Origin: RFSX01 sp965230215
Lineage (GTDB): Bacteria > Bacteroidota > Bacteroidia > Chitinophagales > Saprospiraceae
Assembly: GCA_965230215.1 (NCBI GenBank)
Contig: CBDDKN010000001.1
Span: forward strand, 2,373,620-2,437,619
Reading direction: 5' to 3'
Length of the DNA: 64,000 nucleotides
Positions within the stretch are counted from its first letter, which is position 1, and every line of letters starts with the position of its first letter. Under the pieces are notes generated by a model, which was given only the letters and a program-made list of their open reading frames with translations, did not search any database and was not told the origin of the DNA. The translations under genes and the position numbers were made by a program. This document shows positions 35,470 through 44,581 of the stretch, one piece after another.

Positions 35470-35889
35470 ATGAAAAATTTACTTTATTCACTATTTGCCC
35501 TTGGTCTATTCTTCTGTTCTTGCTCTAAAGATGCGGACACTGAAATGCTTATCGAAGACACACCGAACTTTATCGGATGCTGGGAAGGAAACTTCCTTTG
35601 TTCAGGTCCTCTTTCTGAAGAAACAGAAACTGTAATGATCTGTATCGATAAAATAGATGAAATAAATTATTCTGTTGCGCTAGCTGATGATTTAACTGCG
35701 GTGGTAAGCATTGAAGATGGTAAACTGATTTTTGACGATATTACATTCAATGCCTCTCAGGATTATGATGTGGTCTGGATAGATGGATATATTGAAGCTA
35801 CAGGTGATGACACCATTCAGTTTGAATTTGAACATGACGTTGATGATGAAGGAATAAGTGAATGCGATTTCGAACTGATCAGAATGTAA
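35470..35889 (+). CDS. Small lipoprotein upstream of sigma factor
   Basis: 139 residues. Lipoprotein signal MKNLLYSLFALGLFFCSCSK with the likely lipidated Cys at 18. The remaining 115 residues form a small acidic, beta-rich domain (IGCWEGNFLCSG..., lipocalin-like or DUF-type) with four Cys that could form two disulfides. No family recognised. Its TAA overlaps the ATG of the sigma factor (TAATG at 35887-35891), so expression is coupled; the lipoprotein may be the envelope sensor or target of that sigma system. Confidence 0.8.
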   Translation: MKNLLYSLFALGLFFCSCSKDADTEMLIEDTPNFIGCWEGNFLCSGPLSEETETVMICIDKIDEINYSVALADDLTAVVSIEDGKLIFDDITFNASQDYDVVWIDGYIEATGDDTIQFEFEHDVDDEGISECDFELIRM

Positions 35890-36509
35890 TGATGTCTGTT
35901 GCAGTTCAAACCAGTGCGTGCAAACAACCAACTAACAAACAAACAATTGCTTTGACAATAGATGTAGAATATACAATCGAGAAGTGTCTGGACAATAACA
36001 GGAAGGCTCAGGAGTCTCTGTATAACTATACATATCATAACCTGATGGCTGTTGTGAGGCGATATGTTACAAACTATGAAGACGCCAAGTGGGTATTTAA
36101 CATGGCAATGCTAAAAGTATTCAAAGCGCTTCATAAGTATAAAAAGCAAACAAATTACCTGGGCTTTGCACGCACTATCATTACAAGATCTGCAATCGAT
36201 CATCTGAGAAGTCAGATTAACCTGATGCAAATGATGACACCATTGGATTCAACAAGCAATGAAAATATTGATGGAGAATTAAATGCTTCGCTCAATAAAC
36301 TGGCCACTGAAGAAATCATGATCGTAATTCAGAGTTTACCAGACAAAGAAAGACTTGTGTTTTCGATGTATGAAATAGATGGATTCTCACACAAAGAGAT
36401 TGAAAAGATGACGGGTATAAAGATGAATACGAGCAAGTGGCTGCTTTCAAAAGCTAAAAGAGAGTTGAGAAATATTTTAGGTAATCTGTATAACTATAAA
36501 CATTCCTAA
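35889..36509 (+). CDS. RNA polymerase sigma factor (sigma-70/ECF type)
   Basis: 206 residues from the ATG overlapping the lipoprotein stop (ATG at 35892 is equally possible). Region 2 is seen in YNYTYHNLMAVVRRYVTNYE to FKALHKYKKQTNYLGFARTI and DHLRSQ. Region 4 is seen in LPDKERLVFSMYEIDGFSHK followed by the helix-turn-helix EIEKMTGIKMNTSKWLLSKA. It would direct RNA polymerase to a small regulon. The next gene starts one base after its stop and encodes a candidate anti-sigma protein that may span both membranes. The three genes form one operon. Confidence 0.9.
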   Translation: MMSVAVQTSACKQPTNKQTIALTIDVEYTIEKCLDNNRKAQESLYNYTYHNLMAVVRRYVTNYEDAKWVFNMAMLKVFKALHKYKKQTNYLGFARTIITRSAIDHLRSQINLMQMMTPLDSTSNENIDGELNASLNKLATEEIMIVIQSLPDKERLVFSMYEIDGFSHKEIEKMTGIKMNTSKWLLSKAKRELRNILGNLYNYKHS

Positions 36510-36510
36510 A

Positions 36511-37848
36511 ATGGATTATAAAGACAGGATACGAAATCATAAAACCGAAACAGATAAGGAAGCTTGGGCTGCTATGTCAGGCTTGCTTGATCAGGGTGCT
36601 ACAGCAAAGGTGCATAAACTGCGTACAGGATTTATTATCGCTGCTGCCATAGCTATCCTTACATTGATGCTTCTGGCTTTTATGTTGATTAAATCATTCG
36701 GCAAGAGCGGTTCTGAAAGTATGATTTCTTCAAGCACCACAGTAACAGAAAATGTTGATTTAGATCTTACAGATTCAAAATCATTGATGGGTTCTATTAA
36801 CGGAGATGCCAATGGTATATCCGCTGATCAAAGTGCCTTCAGTTCTACTGATGAAACATCTAAGCCTTCTCAAGACAACACAAAAAAAGTTAATACGGCT
36901 GACGAAGAATCAATAATAGGAAATGTAAAATCTTCCAGTCTTTCATCTTCAGCATTAGGCTACAATAAAGAAAATAAGAACAGTCAATCACAGAGCACTA
37001 CACAAAAGACAAAAACAAGGTCGAGTAACAACACTCACATTGGTAATCAAATGGATTCTATTTCCTCTGTTGAGGATAGTGCTTCATCTTTAGATATAAG
37101 CGATAGTGATTCCTTTAAAGGAAATCTGGAAGCAATTTCAATGAATGCTCTATCTGAAAATCGGGAATCAAAAGAAATGTTGTTTGCTATGGCGTCAATA
37201 ATGGATTTAGAGCTTGAGCTTATCCGCGAAAACGAGATTCCACTAACGATCAATTTCGCTGATTCAGATGTCATCATCATCCGACAACCCATGAGCAATA
37301 TCATTGACTTCAATTATACAATTGGAGGAGCTGACGGTGTATCGCCATTGAAGCATTTGAGAATAGGATACAAGAGAATTATTTCTGACAAGTGGATAGC
37401 TGGAGCCAATTACGGTATCGTAAGAGGAAACAAAAAAGCAAAAGATATCTCGCGTATCACAAGCGAACAAATTCCTTCATTCCTTGATGCATTTCAGAAT
37501 ATAACAATGGGCGCAGATGAGAACACGAATGTGGAATTTACCAACATGTCCACTTTCTCATTGAAGATATTCAGAAGTCTGATGGACAAACCAAACCTGC
37601 AGTTGTGGGCTGGCTTAGGTGGTAGATACAGTCAAGTCGATAATCAATACATACAGAGTCTGCGATTCTCAGAGAACATGGTGACAGAAGTCCTTGTGGA
37701 ATCCGACAGTTACAATAGTCTTGATATAGAGCTATCAATAGACCTGGATTACAAGATCTCAGAGAGTCTCAGGTTCTACATTAACGGAACGGCAGTACCT
37801 GGCCTGGCCTATTATTCTTTAGGGGTTGGAAGTAAGGTATATTTCTAG
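36511..37848 (+). CDS. Candidate dual-membrane-spanning anti-sigma factor
   Basis: 445 residues in four parts: a short charged cytoplasmic segment (1-36, MDYKDRIRNHKTETDKEAWA), one transmembrane helix (about 38-62, TGFIIAAAIAILTLMLLAFM), a disordered Ser/Thr/Asn/Lys-rich linker (about 65-200), and a C-terminal beta-barrel-like domain (about 265-445) of alternating strands with Tyr-rich turns, ending in YSLGVGSKVYF with terminal Phe. This is the plan described for dual-membrane anti-sigma (Dma) proteins of Bacteroides: anti-sigma region inside, linker through the periplasm, barrel in the outer membrane. It sits one base after a sigma factor. The alternative is an inner-membrane protein with a periplasmic beta domain. 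Confidence 0.75.
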   Translation: MDYKDRIRNHKTETDKEAWAAMSGLLDQGATAKVHKLRTGFIIAAAIAILTLMLLAFMLIKSFGKSGSESMISSSTTVTENVDLDLTDSKSLMGSINGDANGISADQSAFSSTDETSKPSQDNTKKVNTADEESIIGNVKSSSLSSSALGYNKENKNSQSQSTTQKTKTRSSNNTHIGNQMDSISSVEDSASSLDISDSDSFKGNLEAISMNALSENRESKEMLFAMASIMDLELELIRENEIPLTINFADSDVIIIRQPMSNIIDFNYTIGGADGVSPLKHLRIGYKRIISDKWIAGANYGIVRGNKKAKDISRITSEQIPSFLDAFQNITMGADENTNVEFTNMSTFSLKIFRSLMDKPNLQLWAGLGGRYSQVDNQYIQSLRFSENMVTEVLVESDSYNSLDIELSIDLDYKISESLRFYINGTAVPGLAYYSLGVGSKVYF

Positions 37849-38272
37849 AAAGCCTCCTGGCCTTCCTGGATTATTGGCAATACTATAATATTAGGGCGTG
37901 TACAGCATGTCATCATGAGCTCCAGGTGAGCCCTACAGCGATTTGTACATTTTAAAATGCATTTTAAACCCGTTTAGGCTTGTATTCGATATTATAAAAA
38001 ATAATATTCAATAATTAACCCATTGTTAATAATGCCTTAGTGAATTAACCTATTAAATAAATTATAATATCTATTGGACACATTTTCAATGTGCTGTATC
38101 ATAAAACAACATACCATATGGTAACATCGAATTAACATTTATCGTAATATGTTGATTTACAGCCTATTGCTGCGGAAATGTACTTTTGTAATGCATGCTT
38201 AATTGGGTAACTTAAAAGTCCCAAATACCGACCATTAGTCAATTTTTAACCAGAATTAAACACCAACAAACA
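37849..38272. other. Long upstream region of the large surface-protein gene
   Basis: 424 AT-rich bases without a gene. The only recognisable signal is TACTTTTG at 38181-38188, a match to the TAnnTTTG -7 box, which would give a 5' leader of about 80 bases before the ATG at 38273. No hairpin-with-T-tract was found at the sigma operon end. Confidence 0.45.
38181..38188 (+). promoter_or_regulatory. Putative -7 promoter box
   Basis: TACTTTTG fits the Bacteroidota TAnnTTTG consensus upstream of the 1576-residue surface protein. A -33 TTG occurs only at a longer than usual spacing (38152), so support is partial. Confidence 0.4.
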
Positions 38273-41200
38273 ATGGCATCCCAGGCGTATGTTCACCCTA
38301 TGGTCGGCGTGAGAAATACTCACAATTTGACCTCAATCAATTTAAGATCAATCAAAATTTTAATTTCCAGCCTTCTCATCAGTTTACTGATAAGCAATAA
38401 CCTTGCAGCGGAAGGAACACCAGAACTGGCACCCAATATGGCTATTAGCATTATGGGACAGACCGGCTCAAGCAATCCATTTACAATGCACACAAGTAAT
38501 GATGTGGCTGCTTTGAATATTGGTAATACGGAATACAACTACTTTGCCTATCGCGGTAAAACAACCAACGAGGCAAAGCTTAACATCTATGTCAAAGACC
38601 CTACATCTGAGAGCATCTTTATTGGACTCAGTAGTGGTACCGACAACAGGCTCTACGGTAGAGCTTATATGAATTACAAGTTTTATGTGCTGGATCCCAG
38701 TGGTAATGTGGTTTATGAATCCATCGTCATTGACCAATCAACCGCACCTATAGACCAGGGCACAAATATCCACGCTGATCTCAATCAAGGGTGGGTTCAA
38801 ACCATGGATGGTGCCATCCAACTTGGCGGTACAGGGTATAATGCCATTGAAATTACTTCTGCGGACCTTATGAGTACTGGTAATATGGCCGAAGGCGATT
38901 ACTCCATTGAATTCGAGGCACTCGATGATAATGGCAACCCAATCGCAGGATTTGGTGAGGGCATGGAGCCCGATGATTACCTGATTATTAACTTTTGGGA
39001 TATAAATGTAGCTCAGGGAACAGACGCTAAAAAAGGACGTATCTGGTCAAAAAACTGGGGCTTATTTGCAATCAATGATTACGGATTCCCTAACAGGCCA
39101 TTCAATGGTGCGTTTTACGTTTGTGCTCCAGATCCATCCAATACTGACCTATCATACATAACCAAGATAGACTTCAATAATGCAGGTTACAGACCAGGTG
39201 GGTTCAACATCGCATTTAACTCATTTGGTACTCAAATGGAAGATATGGCGTCTGGCCTATTCTTCCCAGAGACAGCCAAGTCAGTTCCGAATGCCAATGT
39301 ATCTATACCGGAATATGATATCTATCTGAATGATCCTGTGGAAAGATGTCTTGCCGCAGAGTCTGCGAGTGTCCTTGACCTTAACGGAGTTAGTACATGC
39401 CAAGCAGGCAGTGCCAGTTATTGTATTTCATTTATAACTGATAAACCAGGTAATGTCCTGTTACTTCTTGATTTTGATGGAAGAGATGGCAAGTATACTG
39501 CAGGTACTTCAGACAGACTTATTCCATTTAGTGTAACCGATGCCAACCTTGGTTCTGACATATGCATCGACTGGGATGGAAGAGATGGTCTGGGAGAATT
39601 GGTAACTGGAGAAATCCCATTGGTACTGGAATTTATTCAGGGCCGATATAACCTTCCTATCTATGATGCTGAATATATGGAGAATGGTTTTATGATTGAA
39701 GCTGTGAGACCAGCTGGACCAGCTCCTGAAGTATTCTATGATGATACTGATATACCTGAGGATCCAGGTACCGGAAGTCCTAAGGATGGAACCGGTGGTT
39801 GTGCAGCACCTTGCCACAACTGGAATATTTATGTAGATGACAATGTACCAGGTTATGGAAACCTGCATACAATAAACACATGGTGGTTCTCAAACAGATT
39901 GGTTGATGAATTAATAGCAGAATTTCCTGTAGTACTAAGCTGTTCAATAGAAGGACCATTTGAAATATGTCCCAATGCTGAAGAAGAGATTATGGTTGTG
40001 GTATCTCCTATTCCAGATAATGGTAATCTGCCAGCTTATACCGTTGAATGGAATGGACCTGGTGTAGTAAGTAGTGCTGATGACAATGCAACAGTAAATG
40101 CACCGGGTGTATATTCTGCTACTGTATCATGGACTTCAAATAATGGAGAAATGTGTTTTTCAGAATGTGACTTTAGAATCGAAGGCCTTGAAGAGGCATA
40201 TGCAAAAGATTCAATACTTGTAGCCGGACAGGACTTTACATACGAAGGACAGACTTTCACTTCGGATACGATAGCCAGATTTGTGTATGCTGGAATGGCT
40301 GCAAATGGTTGTGATAGTATATTCGATTACTGTATCAATTTCAGACCAGATGTTGAACTCTTCTGTTCTATCTCTGGACCAGATGGTATTTGCGAAGGTG
40401 GCTTTGAATCGATTACATTAAGCACAAGTCATGAGCCGGCTAGCGAACCGTTTCCAACAATTAACTCAGTGAGTTGGGACGGACAAATCATCATCAGTTC
40501 AACTGATAGTTCAGCTGTGGTAACAGGCGGTAGCACCTACACGGTGACCATTGAATACACAGACCAGAATGAAAACAACAAAGTTGCAACGTGTGAACTG
40601 TTTGTTGATCAATATCCAAATGTCCAAACCAAGGTTGATGAAGTGATTCCATTTGGAGGCGAAATAGAAATCAATGGAATAATATATGACAGTACCGCTG
40701 TTGATACATTCTTTTTCCAGACTGTAAATGGATGTGATAGTACTGTTGTCGTTTGTGTTACGGAAGAAGATCCAGACATCGTGCTTAGCTGTGAACTAAG
40801 TGGCCCAGCAGGCATCTGTATGGACGAAACAGGAATAGTTACCCTTACTTATGACTACACACCAGTTTCTGCACCTGAACCAATCATCAATTCAATTGAA
40901 TGGACGGGTAACGGCATCGTATCAGCCAATGCTGATTTGACTGAAGCCACAGTTACTGGAGGAGAAACATATTCTGTCCAAATCAACTATACCAATCCAG
41001 TTAATGGAGAAACTAAAGATGCTTTCTGCGATATCTTTGTAGATCAATTCCCTACTTATGAGATCCAGATAGATACGATAAAAGAATCTGGTGAAACGAT
41101 TACCATAAATGGTGTTGATTACGACTCAGAAGGTGAATTCCTGCAAGATGGTACAACTACCGAAGGCTGTGATAGTATTGTCATCATCCGAATCGTGGAA

Positions 41201-43003
41201 GAAGCCACATTGCTTTGCTATGACCTCAATGACTGTAAGTCGGTTGATTACACAAGGTTTACGCCTAAAGTAGCCGAGGATTTTGATTGTGCGCATGTTT
41301 CAGGATCTTATCTTTACAGAGAAAATCCACAGGTTAATGGACACTCTTGTACCGAAGGCGTTAACGGTACTGATGCCATTTGTATCAGTTCAGTAGAGGA
41401 TTGTAACTACAATGCAGGAGATGAAAAATCTGCCATCATTGACGTTGTCATCGTTCCGGAAGAAGGCAATGCTGTTCGTGTATCTGGATTGGATTTCTAC
41501 GAACGCGCTCCTGAGAGATACCAATGGAATGTGGGATTTGAAGGCGTTAATAATTACCCTACATTATATGGTGTACGTGTCTTGAAAAACGGAACTGAGA
41601 TATTCCGTTCTGAAGGAAATGCAACCAATCTGGATTGGACATTACAGAAGTTTAGTTTCATTTCAAACGATGAATTCATAATCGATATTCCTACTATTCT
41701 CAGATTTGAGCTTCTAGCTTACTGCACAGTAGGTAACGACTCAGATGTAACGGCTTGGGATCTTGATGAAATAAAAATCAAAGCCAATTGTACAAGTCCT
41801 GAAACAGGAACCATCGATGTGACGGGTCAAATTACCAACGTGTTCGGTGATGCATTGGAAAATGTTGAATTACATCTTTCCAGTGACCATAGCGATCACA
41901 ATGGAGAATTGGCATTGACTGATACGAATGGCTACTATGCTTTTGATAATCTGACAGCAGATCACGATTACAAAGTAATTCCAGAATTGGACAGAAATCA
42001 TCTTAAGGGTGTAACAACTGCTGATTTGATTCATATTCAGAGACACATCCTGGGACTTGAGTACTTTGAAACGCCATATCAATATATAGCTGCAGATGCT
42101 GACAGATCCAATTCCATCTCTGCTGTAGATTTGCTTGAAATTCGCAAACTGATACTGGGTATCAATGACGCATTCACCAACAATACCAGTTACAGGTTTG
42201 GTGCAAGCAGTCAGGAATTGGCAGTGGATAACCCATGGATAATAGATGATTCAGTAGTTCTTCAGAATATTGAAGAGGACAGACACAACCAAAACTTTAC
42301 TGCCATCAAGGTAGGAGATGTTTCATCTCTTAGAAATATAAATGGAAGTAATCCAATCAATAAGCGGTCAAGCAAATCAGTGCTGCTTAAAGCTGAAGAT
42401 GTATATCTTAAAACGGGCGAGTCAAGTGTTGTCACATTTGAATTCGATACCGCTGATGAAATACAAGGTTTCCAAATGGCGATCGATATTTCAGGATTTG
42501 CACAATTAAAGCCAATTGGTGATTCTGACAATTTGGATTATGTAATTGATGGTGATATTATGAGAATAATATGGTCCAAATATGCATCAAGCACGGATTT
42601 GAAGTCGATGACATTTGAACTGGTCTCATATTCTGATGGGCATATTTCAGAAATGTTCAGACTAAATGACAAAGAGATGAGTCCTGAAGTGTACACTACA
42701 TATGATATGGAAACCGAAGAAATTGAATTGGCTTTTAGCTCAGGAACTTTGACTACTGTTCTTGAACCAACAGCTTATCCAAATCCATTTGATAATGTAT
42801 TGTATATCGATAACCCAATCGAGGAAAACTTAAAGGTTGAACTTGTGGACGTATCAGGAAGAATGCTTTACAGAAATGTATTTGGGAATGACAATCCAAG
42901 AGTTGAGATTAACAAATCAGAAATTGGAAATTATAAAGGGCTAATGATAATACGTTTACAATATGGAGATCAAATAAAGATCCAACGTGTTATCAGCATG
43001 TAA
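38273..43003 (+). CDS. Giant T9SS surface protein with dockerin- and cohesin-like domains
   Basis: 1576 residues. Long basic n-region then a signal segment at about 29-46 (ILISSLLISLLISNNLAAEG). N-terminal 550 residues are shared with the protein at 15311 (GLFAINDYGFPNRPFNGAFY near 263, LLLLDFDGRDGKYTAG near 398, CHNW near 523). Three NGCDS-type beta repeats sit at about 678, 819 and 965, each after a SCSISGP/GICE-like start. The YDLNDCKSVDYT domain follows (981-1170), then a Cna/carboxypeptidase-like and dockerin module (1180-1310, DRSNSISAVDLLEIRKLILG), a cohesin-like beta domain (1365-1490, AEDVYLKTGESSVVTFEF) and a T9SS sorting domain (1503-1576, AYPNPFDNVLYID). Probably a surface adhesin or matrix protein. 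Perfect terminator follows. Confidence 0.9.
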   Translation: MASQAYVHPMVGVRNTHNLTSINLRSIKILISSLLISLLISNNLAAEGTPELAPNMAISIMGQTGSSNPFTMHTSNDVAALNIGNTEYNYFAYRGKTTNEAKLNIYVKDPTSESIFIGLSSGTDNRLYGRAYMNYKFYVLDPSGNVVYESIVIDQSTAPIDQGTNIHADLNQGWVQTMDGAIQLGGTGYNAIEITSADLMSTGNMAEGDYSIEFEALDDNGNPIAGFGEGMEPDDYLIINFWDINVAQGTDAKKGRIWSKNWGLFAINDYGFPNRPFNGAFYVCAPDPSNTDLSYITKIDFNNAGYRPGGFNIAFNSFGTQMEDMASGLFFPETAKSVPNANVSIPEYDIYLNDPVERCLAAESASVLDLNGVSTCQAGSASYCISFITDKPGNVLLLLDFDGRDGKYTAGTSDRLIPFSVTDANLGSDICIDWDGRDGLGELVTGEIPLVLEFIQGRYNLPIYDAEYMENGFMIEAVRPAGPAPEVFYDDTDIPEDPGTGSPKDGTGGCAAPCHNWNIYVDDNVPGYGNLHTINTWWFSNRLVDELIAEFPVVLSCSIEGPFEICPNAEEEIMVVVSPIPDNGNLPAYTVEWNGPGVVSSADDNATVNAPGVYSATVSWTSNNGEMCFSECDFRIEGLEEAYAKDSILVAGQDFTYEGQTFTSDTIARFVYAGMAANGCDSIFDYCINFRPDVELFCSISGPDGICEGGFESITLSTSHEPASEPFPTINSVSWDGQIIISSTDSSAVVTGGSTYTVTIEYTDQNENNKVATCELFVDQYPNVQTKVDEVIPFGGEIEINGIIYDSTAVDTFFFQTVNGCDSTVVVCVTEEDPDIVLSCELSGPAGICMDETGIVTLTYDYTPVSAPEPIINSIEWTGNGIVSANADLTEATVTGGETYSVQINYTNPVNGETKDAFCDIFVDQFPTYEIQIDTIKESGETITINGVDYDSEGEFLQDGTTTEGCDSIVIIRIVEEATLLCYDLNDCKSVDYTRFTPKVAEDFDCAHVSGSYLYRENPQVNGHSCTEGVNGTDAICISSVEDCNYNAGDEKSAIIDVVIVPEEGNAVRVSGLDFYERAPERYQWNVGFEGVNNYPTLYGVRVLKNGTEIFRSEGNATNLDWTLQKFSFISNDEFIIDIPTILRFELLAYCTVGNDSDVTAWDLDEIKIKANCTSPETGTIDVTGQITNVFGDALENVELHLSSDHSDHNGELALTDTNGYYAFDNLTADHDYKVIPELDRNHLKGVTTADLIHIQRHILGLEYFETPYQYIAADADRSNSISAVDLLEIRKLILGINDAFTNNTSYRFGASSQELAVDNPWIIDDSVVLQNIEEDRHNQNFTAIKVGDVSSLRNINGSNPINKRSSKSVLLKAEDVYLKTGESSVVTFEFDTADEIQGFQMAIDISGFAQLKPIGDSDNLDYVIDGDIMRIIWSKYASSTDLKSMTFELVSYSDGHISEMFRLNDKEMSPEVYTTYDMETEEIELAFSSGTLTTVLEPTAYPNPFDNVLYIDNPIEENLKVELVDVSGRMLYRNVFGNDNPRVEINKSEIGNYKGLMIIRLQYGDQIKIQRVISM

Positions 43004-43038
43004 TAAAAAAAGGGCTTCAAATTGAAGCCCTTTTTTTT
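43004..43038. terminator. Bidirectional intrinsic terminator
   Basis: AGGGCTTCAA (43011-43020) pairs perfectly with TTGAAGCCCT (43022-43031), flanked by A7 and T8. It serves the convergent surface-protein gene and the DUF6249-like gene. Confidence 0.93.
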
Positions 43039-43043
43039 ATACT

Positions 43044-43400
43044 CTATTCGTCTCTGTAATTTCTATCAACTGCTCGGGTAATATAAAAGCCCGCAAGTAA
43101 GGCGGCTCCCAGGCATAAAAATATGGAAGCAGGCATCGCAGCATCCTCATCAATTCCTGACAATGCAATAGCATTTCCAATGATGACCCCTAAGCCAACT
43201 CCTATACCGAGTAAGCCCAGATTGATCAGTATAACAGCGTAGAGCGGAATAGCAGATTTGCGCTTTGATGTAACAAATAAATCTGCGCTTTCACCCTTTT
43301 CAATAAGTGCCATGCGCTCTTTGTGTCTTGTGCTAAAATAGAGGTATACGATTCCAAAAAAAGTACCGAATAACACCATTAATACTACTACTTCTTCCAT
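43044..43400 (-). CDS. Small membrane protein (DUF6249-like)
   Basis: 118 residues with three hydrophobic segments (about 4-22, 52-76 and 90-107) and a basic loop after the first (STRHKERMALIEKGESADLF). The ERMALIEKG segment followed by two helices is the pattern of the DUF6249 family of Bacteroidota; function unknown. Inner membrane. Divergent from the ECF sigma factor and convergent with the giant surface protein. Confidence 0.78.
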   Translation of the reverse strand: MEEVVVLMVLFGTFFGIVYLYFSTRHKERMALIEKGESADLFVTSKRKSAIPLYAVILINLGLLGIGVGLGVIIGNAIALSGIDEDAAMPASIFLCLGAALLAGFYITRAVDRNYRDE

Positions 43401-43468
43401 TTTATGGTTTTTTTAATGTCTTGAAAATATGCAAGGTTCAATCATATTGACAATCCGCTTTTGACCCT

Positions 43469-43508
43469 GGTTACACTTTTTTTAAAGTATTTTCATAATA
43501 ATGTAACC
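43469..43508. promoter_or_regulatory. Inverted repeat upstream of ECF sigma gene
   Basis: GGTTACA (43469-43475) and TGTAACC (43502-43508), 26-base spacer, 33 bases before the sigma ATG. Possible control site for the divergent promoter; weak. Confidence 0.25.
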
Positions 43509-43541
43509 GGAACCGATTAAGCTTTGTCAATAAGAGTAGAC

Positions 43542-44111
43542 ATGCAAATCGAAAACGAACTAGATTATATCAATAAGGCCAAAGATGGGGACATCGATGC
43601 TTATGGCATTATCGCTGAGTCTTATAATGATATGATCTATACACTGGCAATGCGGATTCTCAATAACAGGGAAGAAGCGGAGGATCTGTGTCAGGAGATA
43701 TTGATTAAGCTGTTTAAGACTTTGCATAAATACAAAGCACAAGCACCATTTGGTGCATGGGTATATCGTATCAGCTATAATGAGACGATCAATAAATACA
43801 GATCCCTGAAAAGGCATCGTGGTGTATTTGAACCTACTTCAGAACATACTGATGTGCGCGCTGAGACCAGTTTGGTGGATGATAAGATGCAACATTCAGA
43901 ACGTAAAATGATAATTCTGGAAGCACTCAGCAGTCTAAGTGTGCAGGATAAGTTCCTGGTTCACGGTTTCTATTTTGATGACATTCCAATTAAAGAATTG
44001 GCGGTTATAACCGGTCTTACAGAAAGCAATATCAAAATCAAATTGCACCGCAGTAGAAAGAAGCTATTTGAATTGTTGAATAAAAAACATATAATTGAAA
44101 ATCTATTCTAG
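43542..44111 (+). CDS. ECF-type RNA polymerase sigma factor
   Basis: 189 residues from ATG 43542 (a TTG six codons upstream is also open). Region 2: AYGIIAESYNDMIYTLAMRI to EEAEDLCQEILIKLFKTLHK and APFGAWVYRISYNETINKYR. Region 4: ALSSLSVQDKFLVHGFYFDD with helix-turn-helix IPIKELAVITGLTESNIKIK and LHRSRKKL. It fits the SigW/RpoE-like ECF group. The next gene, two bases after the stop, encodes a small membrane protein that is the likely anti-sigma partner. Confidence 0.92.
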   Translation: MQIENELDYINKAKDGDIDAYGIIAESYNDMIYTLAMRILNNREEAEDLCQEILIKLFKTLHKYKAQAPFGAWVYRISYNETINKYRSLKRHRGVFEPTSEHTDVRAETSLVDDKMQHSERKMIILEALSSLSVQDKFLVHGFYFDDIPIKELAVITGLTESNIKIKLHRSRKKLFELLNKKHIIENLF

Positions 44112-44113
44112 TT

Positions 44114-44500
44114 ATGGAAAACAACAGAGAAGAGAATCAATTCAAAGCGTTAATCAAAAGCACGGGTCGTGAAACTGCACCGGAGCACATCGCGCGCAGT
44201 GTGCTGGATTCACTGCGTTCAGAGTCTGTAGTTACTCAAAAAAATGAACGCTTAATTCCACTCTGGGCCATAGCTGCATTTGCGGCTTGTCTGTTCATAG
44301 CTTTGGCAAATACGACAAGTTGGAGCATGGACTTTCTATCCTTTTTTGAGGGATATACCTCCCCTGATTTTATTGGACAACTGAGCTTTCCAAAAATAGC
44401 ACTAGGAGGAACAGCATCCATCGCGTTGAAGATTCTAATTCCAGTATTGTGTATTCAGTTTATCCTGATCAGGAAGTATTTTGATCTTAGGTCAAACTGA
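44114..44500 (+). CDS. Small membrane protein, probable anti-sigma partner
   Basis: 128 residues. A 50-residue soluble N-terminus (FKALIKSTGRETAPEHIARS VLDSLRSE, read in two pieces) is followed by two transmembrane helices (about 52-70 and 100-122). No zinc-binding HxxxCxxC motif is present. The position two bases after an ECF sigma gene and the cytoplasmic N-terminus plus membrane anchor suggest an anti-sigma factor, but sequence similarity does not prove it. Confidence 0.72.
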   Translation: MENNREENQFKALIKSTGRETAPEHIARSVLDSLRSESVVTQKNERLIPLWAIAAFAACLFIALANTTSWSMDFLSFFEGYTSPDFIGQLSFPKIALGGTASIALKILIPVLCIQFILIRKYFDLRSN

Positions 44501-44581
44501 TAATTATACTATTTTTAATATACCTCGGAGGAACAGTTCTTTTCGATTTTCTTATATTTAAAATGTAACCATACATTTTAT

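Noticed and set aside
43500..44570. AATGTAACC upstream of the ECF sigma gene and again before the first DUF3857 gene, as a shared sigma-dependent promoter
   Set aside because: At the second site it lies only 11 bases before the ATG, too close for a -35 element, and two copies of a nine-base word in 1 kb is weak evidence.
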